Part shown: positions 55,926-64,000 of the stretch, piece after piece
How positions within the stretch are numbered: position 1 is the first letter of the stretch
Layout of the letters: each line of letters opens with the position of its first letter
NCBI GenBank assembly: GCA_910589415.1
Contig: OU342637.1
Span: 42,190,162-42,254,161 of the forward strand
Direction of reading: 5' to 3'
Length of the DNA stretch: 64,000 nucleotides
Source of the DNA: Malachius bipustulatus
Taxonomy: Eukaryota > Arthropoda > Insecta > Coleoptera > Melyridae
Translations under genes and position numbers: made by a program
The notes under the pieces: generated by a model
What the model saw: the letters and a program-made list of their open reading frames with translations, nothing else
What the model was told of the DNA's origin: nothing
Database searches by the model: none

Positions 55926-58900
55926 TTTGTCAGTTTGTCTTTTTCGCTTTTATTTTCCGAGAAAATGGCGTCCAAATATTAGATTATATGGTAAAGCATT
56001 GGAAAACGGGCGTTTCGAACAAAGGAAATAATTTTTTTTAACTCTTAAAATCAAAATGGCGGTCAACTTGTAATTTCGACGTAACAAAGAAACTCAAAAT
56101 TACGATCCTATTGTTAGAAAAAAATAAAAAGAAAATTTAAAGTGTCACTTCTCAAACGTCAAAATCGAAAGTAATTGAAAAACATCGTTTTTCTCTGTAA
56201 CAAAATTTATGATGGTGGCTGTGTAATTTATGGTTGAAATAATTTTTGCCGTTTTCAAATTGAAGAGAATACCCGCGATTCGAACCTGACCGTGAAAAAA
56301 GAATGGCAAAACAATCGAAAGTGTCAAATATAAAATGCCAAATGCGAAAAATCGTGAACGAACTCGTTTATTTTTCAGCGAAAAAAATCGCTGTGACGTT
56401 AAAAGTCGCGATACAATTTTTTTTTGAATTTCAAAAAGAAAGGCATTATCCTTAACTTGAACGTGGTCGTAAAAAAAACTCGATAAAAAACCGAAAATGC
56501 GACTTTTTAAACGTCAAAGTCCAAAGATTTGGAGCTAAAATCGGCCATTTTCGAAAATTCACAGCGTCGCCATTTTGGAAATTTAAGCGACAAAAATTGA
56601 GAATTCCGACAGACCAACTCTTCTACTACCCTGCTAAAATGATCCTAGAGTCCTGATGTACGGAAATTACCGAGAAAAAAAATTCGAAAACATAGCTGAT
56701 TTTCATTGATTTTGCTCGGAAATCGTGAAGTTTATAAACGTGAAATTGTACCGCTCGGACATTTTTGACCGTAACTTTGGCCACGTCGGTCGGGGAATGA
56801 TCGAAAAGGTATCGACGTGTAGCTGAGAAACGGTTCTTGAAGACTGAAAAATTTCATCGCAATTGACGTAACCGTCTGTCACCTATAAGATGTCAAAGTC
56901 GATTTTTTTAAATTTTTTTTGCGAATTTTCAAAAGCGTCTGTAGCGGCCATTTTGGAAAATTTCTCGATCGCAATTCGACGTTACACTTCTCATCGACGA
57001 ACTCTGTCGACCGAAAAAAAAATTTTCCCAAAAACTTTCACCGTTCCGGAGAAAACGACGAAACAATTTGTGATCAAAAAAATTCATAGGCCTACCCATT
57101 CAAATTTTTGACAAAAATTTTCAAAAAATATAAACGGCCGAAATTCGCAGCTTGGCACGTCGGGAGCGCGTTGAATTCAGATCCGAAATCCGTTTTTCGT
57201 TTGCGTGCATATTTCCGGAGAAAATGGCGTCCAAATATCAGGTTTTGCTGAAATTTGGCAAACACGACCGAGGAAATAATTTTCGCCGATTCGGAAAATC
57301 AAGATGTCGGAAATTTTGTAATTTTACCGGAACGAAAAAACTCCGAGCTACGACACCCTCACGAAATGTTTTTGGAAAAAGAATTGAAACTGTCATTTAA
57401 AAAATGTCTAAATTGAAAAGTTGGAAAAATTCGAAAAAAGACACGTGTTTCTGCACACTGAAAAATTTAGATAAAATCGAAGAATCAAGATGGCGGCCAG
57501 ATTTTGGTGTCGTCGTACAGGAAAAGCGTGCAGCAATGACATATTGATGCAAGAGGCACCGGAAAAAATCGCAACTGTCATTTTTCAAACGTCAAATTCG
57601 AAATTTTTTCAAAAAAAAATCGGCCATTTTGAAACGCTCGTAGCTCGGCCATTTTTGAAAAAACCGCGCAAACGAATAGTATCACGATGTTTCTGCGTGC
57701 TTTGTCTATCGCTGGTAGTTGAATTGGTTTCGATATCACTTATAGTTTGTATACAGGAAGGTTTAGAAAAGTGATCCGAAATTTGTATTTTCAGTTTAAA
57801 ACGGCAAAAAAGCTATTGTCTCCATTCAACTAAATCAGCCGCCATTTTGTCAAAAACGATCGAAAAAAAATGGTAGGTACATAAAAATGACGGAAATACA
57901 TGTGACCTTAACATGCCGTTGCAAGTTTTTCGAAATGTCAATTTTTACAAACGTCAAAGTCGAAATTACGTCAAAAAAATCGGCCATTTTGAAACGCCCG
58001 TAACTCCGACATTTTCTGAGAAACGTGTATAGACTGGACACACCGTCGTGTCACTACATGCTTTGACAATCAACAGAAGCAATTTTTGTTCAAATTTCGC
58101 GGATATTTTTGACGCGGTAAGTTTTTTAAGATGGCGTTGATTTCGCATTTTCTTCTCGAAAAATCGCGAAAAAAAGTGTGTTTTTTCGGACGCGATCCTT
58201 AATAATTTCTAAACGGAACGTCGGAATGGTTTCGTTTGAGTATCGACGGATGGCCAAGAAAACTATCTTTCGACACACCGAGTTTGACGTTTCTCGTAAT
58301 TACCGCCTGTCATTTATGAACTGTCAAAGTCGAAATTTGTCTTTTTTACATCGGCCATTTTAAAGTCACTGTAGAACGGCCATTTTGTCAGTTATCGAAA
58401 TTAAACCTAGCCTACGCACCGCCGACATGTCTCGACTATACGAACCCGGTAAGCACCTGTCTCGACGCCCAGCGCCTTCAGAGGAGATAGCTTTCCCGCA
58501 AACGTCTACAAAAAACTTGACCCTCGACTTTAATCCGCCATCTTGGAAAAATTGTCAAACATGGAAACTTCGGAACACTTATTTTGGAGATCTATGCACG
58601 TCATTTGATGATCCCGGTGAAAATTTTTGAAAATTTTCACACACCAACTTTCCCGCGCCATCTTGAAATTTTCCGGCCGTGAAAAAACGCAATTTTCGCG
58701 ATTTTCGCAAATTTCCGAGTGTTTTCCGAAAAACGATCAATAATAACTTTTGCAAGAATTATCGGAACGGTTTCCTTGCGGTACCGTCGGGTAGCCAAGA
58801 TATGGGTAAACATTCACACCGAGTTTGGTCTCTGTGGGTGTTACCGTCTGTCATCCACACATTGTCAAAGTCGACTTTTCTTTTTTTTCGTCGGCCATTT

Positions 58901-60336
58901 TCAAATCGCTCTAAAACGGCCATTTTTTAAGATATCGATATTAAACCTAGCCTACGCACCGCCGACATGTGTCGACTATGCGAACCCGGTAACCACCAAT
59001 CTCGACTCTCGGCGCCTTCAGAGGAGATAGCTTTCCCGTGTTCCTCTACGCGAAAAAAAATTTCTGCAAACGTTTTCGCGCCGACCGCCATTTTGTCTAC
59101 ACGGACGGTCGGAGAAACGTCGGGTAACCAATCGGGCACCCTAATAACGGAGACGTTTCCGAATCTGCGAGAAAAAATCCGATCGGAAGCATCGTCCGTT
59201 TCACGCGATTTTTCGAAAATCGCGTGTCGGCAAAATCGCGTTTAAAACGCGTTTTTCGCGTTTTCTCAAGACGCGCGCGATATTTTCGCGGTTTTTTCGC
59301 GCCAATTTTTTTCGCGCCGTCAAACGCGATCGATCGGCGCGGGTCTCGTGAAAAACACGGCGGCCATTTTGTCTGGGCGGTTTTTCGACATTTACGGGAC
59401 ACCCTGTATGTTTTTCGAAATTTTTTTCGCCGAATCGCGTTTCCGACGTCGAGACGCTTCCGAAATGACCGCACGTGCGAGAATCGTTGCGCGCTAACGC
59501 GCGGCTCCGCTGTCCCACTTTTGACATCTGTCAGAAATGTCAAATTTGACGTTTCGCGTTTTTTGCCTCATCTTTCGCGGTCACGTTCGCCTAGTCGGTT
59601 TCGCTTCGTCGAGTCGGTGCCGCCTACGGCGGGCTTCGCTTCGGAGTTCGGAAAAGGTCGGGAAAAATCGGAAGCGCTCGTAAAACATCGGAAAACTTCG
59701 GAAACGGATAAATCCACAAACCCGACCCGTTTACGACGCACCGTTCTCGAGTTATAGCGTTTCGAAATTTATCGAAATTTAGAACCGAGAAAAAACGAAA
59801 AAAAAGCCTTTTCCTAAATAACCTCGCGACGGTCGGTCACAGCGCCGCGAAACTTTCAGCAATTGAAGACCGAGTAAATTCCGACACGACCGAAGAAAAA
59901 CGACGCGATTTCCTCGTACCGTTCGGCCGTGACAGATTTCCGCCCTTTTCGCCGCCCCCGGAATTTTGGCCGCCCCCCGACCGCCCTTTTCAAACTCCCC
60001 TTTCCCGCGCGCACCCGGGCCGCCCCTCCTTTTCCCCCTGCGCGCCTTTCGAAAAAAGTGACATTTGACAGCTGTCGAAAGTGCCAGAACTGTCAACGGT
60101 TTTTTCGCGCTCCCCGGCAACACATCTTAGCCCCCCTCCCGAAAAACGTAAAAGAAACAAAAGAAAAACGCCCCTTCACCGCGAAAAAACCGTTTGAAAA
60201 AATCGAAAAAACGTCAAAAAAACTCCCCCCTCCCAAACGTCGACATTTTTTTTCAAAACTCGAAAATTCCCACCACAACCCCTCTAAACCCGTCCTCAAA
60301 CACGCCGTCTGCATAGAATAGTATTATCCCCGTTTT
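55926..60336. repeat. Unit 4 full body
   Basis: Its right half is nearly identical to unit 2 (offset 15394). Its left half has variants shared with unit 3. Confidence 0.9.
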
Positions 60337-60989
60337 GACTAGTACTGGGGCTTAGGGTTATGGTTGAAAGTCATAAAGTGGTAAGGGGAGGCATGAGGAT
60401 GAGGGTGAGAAAGTTTGGCGGGGGGTAACGGGGCGAAAAATTTTTTTCAAAGGTTGCGTGAATAGTGAAAACTTTTATAAATAAATATATTTTTTTTTTA
60501 TAAATAAATCGTTGTGTATGAATAGTATTATTTATTTTTTCAAATAAATATTTTACACTTTACTTTTGTCTTTGCTCTGGTTGTTTAAATAAATAATATC
60601 GAAAGCAGGGAAAGGGAAAGGGGTAGGGGACAGAGAAAGAAGATTAAATGAAAAAGGAAAAGTAAAAAAGTAAAGAAGGTGATTGAAAAAAGTTAAGAGT
60701 TAAAAAAAAGAGATGAGCAGTGCGAGAAAAAAATAGTGAATGAACGTGGGGTTTCTGAGCCTGGGCCGCTAACGCGGCGGGCAAGAGAGAGAGAGGGGGG
60801 GGGAGCAGTGCAACTAAAAAAGAGTGAACGATAGTGGGGTCGCGGAGCCTGGACCGCTAACGCGGCGGGGGGTCAGAGAGTGCGACTAAAAAAAAGTAAA
60901 CTGGATTGTGTGTGACTGGAAAAAGTTAACGAACGTGGAATCGCGGAGCCAGGGCCGCTAACGCGGCGGGAGAAAGAGAAAGAGAGAGG

Positions 60990-61066
<77 letters not shown>

Positions 61067-61910
61067 GGAAAGAGAGAGAGAGAGAGATGAGAAAAAAGAG
61101 TGAGAGAGGGAAAAAGAGAGAGAGAGAGATGAGAAAAAAAGAGTGAGGGAATTTAGGTGTCGCGGAGCCTGGGCCGCTAACGCGGCGGGCATGTGTGTGA
61201 CTGAAAAAAGTTAACGAACGTGGAATCGCGGAGCCTGGGCCGCTAACGCGGCGGGATAGAGAGAAAGAGAGGGAGAGAGAGAGATAGAGAGAGAAGGAAA
61301 GAGAGAGAGGGAAAGAGAAAGAAAGAGAGATGAGAAGTGCGATTAAAAAAAAAAATGAGGGAATGAGGGGTCGCGGAGCCTGGGCCGCTAACGCGGCGGG
61401 CATATGTGTGACTAAAAAAGTTAACGAACGTGGAATCGCGGAGCCTGGGCCGCTAACGCGGCGGGATAGAGAGAAAGAGAGGGAGAGAGAGAGATAGAGA
61501 GAGAAGGGAAAAGAGAGAGGGAAAGAGAAAGAAAGAGAGATGAGAAGTGCGATTTAAAAAAAATGAGGGAATGAGGGGTCGCGGAGCCTGGGCCGCTAAC
61601 GCGGCGGGCATATGTGTGTGACTAAAAAAGGTAACGAACGTGGAATCGCGGAGCCTGGGCCGCTGACGCGGCGGGGTAGAGAGAAAGAGAGGGAGAGAGA
61701 GAGATAGAGAGAGAAGGAAAGAGCGAGAGGGAAAGAGAAAGAAAGAGAGATGAGAAGTGCGATTTAAAAAAAAAATGAGGGAATGAGGGGTCGCGGAGCC
61801 TGGGCCGCTAACGCGGCGGGCATATGTGTGACTAAAAAAGGTAACGAACGTGGAATCGCGGAGCCTGGGCCGCTAACGCGGCGGGATAGAGAGAAAGAGA
61901 GAGAGAGAAA
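60337..61910. repeat. Unit 5 tail with long GA tract and 210-bp repeats
   Basis: The longest tail. A nearly pure (GA)n run occupies about 60985-61050. Three head-to-tail 210-bp copies, marked by GCGGGATAGA or GCGGGGTAGA at 61251, 61461, 61671 and 61881, each hold a GA tract plus two diverged 75-bp-type motifs. Confidence 0.88.
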
Positions 61911-62218
61911 GGGTTGAACATTTCGACTAAAAAAGAGTAAACGAATTGTTTGGAGTCGCAGAGCCTGGGCCGCTATCGCGGCGGGGGGTCAGAGAGTGCG
62001 ACTATAAAAGAATAAACGAATTGTTTGGAGTCGCAGAGCCTGGGCCGCTATCGCGGCGGGGGGTCAAAGAATGCTACTAAAAAAGAATAAACGAATTGTT
62101 AGGAGTCGCAGAGCCTGGGCCGTTAACGCGGTGGGCAAGAGAGAGAGAGAGAGAGAGGGGGAGGGGACGGTGCGACTAAAAAAGATTTAACGAACGTGGT
62201 GTCGCGGAGCCTGGGCCG
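61911..62218. repeat. Array F of 75-bp minisatellite (about 4 copies)
   Basis: A short array. A (GA)n expansion at about 62140-62160 sits inside the last copies, at the CAGAGAG position of the unit. It ends at CCTGGGCCG like the other arrays. Confidence 0.9.
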
Positions 62219-64000
62219 TTTGTCAGTTTGTCTTTTTCGCTCTTATTTTCCGAGAAAATGGCGTCCAAATATCAGATTATATGGTAAAACATTGGAAAAC
62301 GGGCGTTTCGAACAAAGGAAATAATTTTTTTTTAACTCTTAAAATCAAAATTTCGATCAATTTGTAATTTTGACGTAACAAAGAAACTCAAAATTACGAT
62401 CCTATTGTGAGAAAAAAACAAAAAGAAAATTTAAAGTGTCACTTATCAAACGTCAAAATCGAAAGTAATTGAAAAACATAATTTTTCTCTGTAACAAAAT
62501 TTATTATGATGGCTGTGTAATTTGTGGTTGAGATAATTTTTGCCGTTTTCAAATTGAAGAGAATACCCGCAATTCGAACCTGACCGTGAAAAAAAATGAC
62601 AAAACAATCGAAAGTGTCAAATAAAAAATGCCAAATGCGAAAAATCGTGAACGAACTCCTTTAGTTTTCAGCGAAAAAAATCGCTGTAACGTTAAAAGTC
62701 GCGATACAATTTTTTTTTGAAATTCAAAAAGAAAGGCATTATCCTTAACTTGAACGTGGTCGTGAAAAAAACTCGAAAAAAAATACGAAAATGCGACTTT
62801 TTAAACGTCAAAGTCCAAAGATTGGGAGCGAAAATCGGCCATTTTCGAAAATTCACAGCGTCGCCATTTTGGAAATGTAGGCGACAAAAATTGAGAATTC
62901 CGACAGACCAACTCTTCTACTACCCTGCTAAAATGATCCTCGAGTTCTGATGTACGGAAATTACAGAGAAAAAAAATTCGAAAACATAGCTGATTTTCAT
63001 TGATTTTGATCGAAAATCGTGAAGTTTTTGAACGTGAAATTGTACCGCTCGGACATTTTTGACCGTAACTTTGGCCACGTCGGTCGGGGAATGATCGAAA
63101 AGGTATCGACGTGTAGCTGAGAAACGGTTCTAGATTACTGAAAAATTTCATCGCAATTGACGTAACCGTCTGTCACCTATAAGATGTCAAAGTCGATTTT
63201 TCTAAATTTTTTTTGCGAATTTTCAAAAGCGTCTGTAGCGGCCATTTTGGAAAATTTTTCGATCGCAATTCAACGTTACGCTTCTCATCGACGAACTCTG
63301 TCGACCGAAAAAAAAATATTCCAAAAAACTTTCACCGTTCCGGAGAAAACGACGAAACAATTTTTGATCAAAAAAATTCATAGGCTCTACCATTCAAATT
63401 TTTGATAAAAAATTTCAAAAAATAGAAACGGCTGAAATTCGCAGCTTGGCACGTCGGGAGCGCGTTGAATTCAGATCCGAAATCCGTTTTTCGTTTGCGT
63501 GCATATTTCCGTAGAAAATGGCGTCCAAATGTCAGGTTTTGCTGAAATTTGGCAAACACGACCGAGGAAATAATTTTCGCCGATTCGGAAAATCAAGATG
63601 GCGGAAATTTTGTAATTTTACCGGAACGAAAAAACTCCGAGCTACGACACCCTCACGAAATGTTTTTGAAAAAAGAATTGAAACTGTCATTTAAAAAATG
63701 TCAAAATTGAAAAGTTGGAAAAAATCGGAAAAAGACACGTGTTTTTGCACACACAAAAAATTAGATAAAATCGAAGAATCAAGATGGCGGCCAGATTTTG
63801 GTTTCTTCGTACAGGCAAAATGTGCAGCAATGACATATTGATGCAAGAGGCACCGGAAAAAACCACAACTGTCATTTTTCAAACGTCAAATTCGAAATTT
63901 TTTCAAAAAAAATCGGCCATTTTGAAACGCTCGTAGCTCCGCCATTTTTGAAAAAACCGCGCGACCGAATGGTAACACGATGTTTCTGCGTGCTTTGTCT
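62219..64000. repeat. Unit 5 body, cut by the window end
   Basis: The first about 1.8 kb of the body, up to the GTTTCTGCGTGCTTTGTCT module. The satellite evidently continues to the right. Confidence 0.9.

Larger units (their letters stand above)
22083..64000. repeat. Macrosatellite array, 6.7-8.5 kb units, runs off window
   Basis: The landmark ACTAGTACTG(G/T)GGCTTAGGG recurs at 22083, about 29731, 36462, 44943, 51815 and 60337. Unit lengths are 7648, 6731, 8481, 6872 and 8522 bp, plus a truncated sixth unit. Each unit is tail, then 75-bp array, then body, all in the same orientation. Length differences come mainly from the 75-bp copy number and from an extra truncated body in the first and fifth units. 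No gene is supported inside it. Confidence 0.93.

Noticed and set aside
60873..61403. Minus-strand Ser/Leu/Phe-rich frames that look like membrane or signal segments
   Set aside because: Direct translation of (GA)n tracts; low-complexity artefact.

Overview
The window is eukaryotic repeat DNA, most likely from an insect. Supporting evidence: no intron-bearing host gene can be recognised; there are arthropod-type retroelements (Jockey-like and R2-like LINEs, Osvaldo-like and Mag-like Ty3/Gypsy elements); the dispersed CACCCTGTA / ACAGGGTG motif common in arthropod repeats recurs; and the left part has AT-rich spacers with GGTA/TACC runs. The order cannot be fixed from sequence alone. No RNA gene, CRISPR array, operon or confident host protein gene was found.

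1-9456 is a graveyard of old elements in AT-rich DNA. On the minus strand are a decayed APE-type (Jockey-like) LINE fragment (about 1680-2535) and two fragments of restriction-like-endonuclease (R2-like) LINEs lying head to tail: a pre-RT piece at 5195-5880 and an RT-thumb/CCHC/endonuclease piece at 5969-7433. There is a 59-bp-arm hairpin at 4227-4465 and a 290-bp-arm fold-back element at 8275-9016.

9457-22082 holds two LTR retrotransposons. Element 1 (9457-17512) has a 1544-bp 5' LTR, a Lys-type primer-binding site, gag, pol, a polypurine tract and a 3' LTR cut short at 17512. Its pol is entered through a textbook G_GGA_AAC minus-1 slip site. Its gag carries an in-frame TGA and a second zinc knuckle that has lost its His. 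The two LTRs differ at only about six positions, so the insertion is young. Element 2 (17513-22082) is Mag-like, with a 161-bp 5' LTR and one intact Gag-Pol ORF of 1431 aa. It starts exactly where LTR 1 is cut, but has no 3' LTR: satellite DNA begins 24 bp after its stop codon.

22083-64000 is one very large hierarchical satellite. Units of 6.7-8.5 kb, each starting at an ACTAGTACT landmark (22083, about 29731, 36462, 44943, 51815, 60337), each contain (i) an AT-rich then GA-rich tail, (ii) an array of 75-bp minisatellite copies (4 to about 42) and (iii) a body of about 4.4 kb. The body is itself made of degenerate modules of about 0.36 kb carrying GTCAAAGTCGAAA and GGCCATTTTGAAA motifs, and ends in a CpG-rich block. 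Units 0 and 4 carry an extra truncated body plus mini-array. Unit 2 is a mosaic: its left half matches unit 1 and its right half matches unit 4. The 75-bp period is divisible by three, which leaves long open frames (up to 552 aa) of a 25-residue Arg/Lys/Trp/Ala-rich repeat. I treat these as by-products of the repeat, not genes, but flag them.

The genes do not form a pathway. The only intact protein machinery is retrotransposon Gag-Pol. The strongest leads are the satellite's hierarchy and exchange history, its combination of GAGAG and GCCAT motifs, and the retrotransposon/satellite junction at about 22083.
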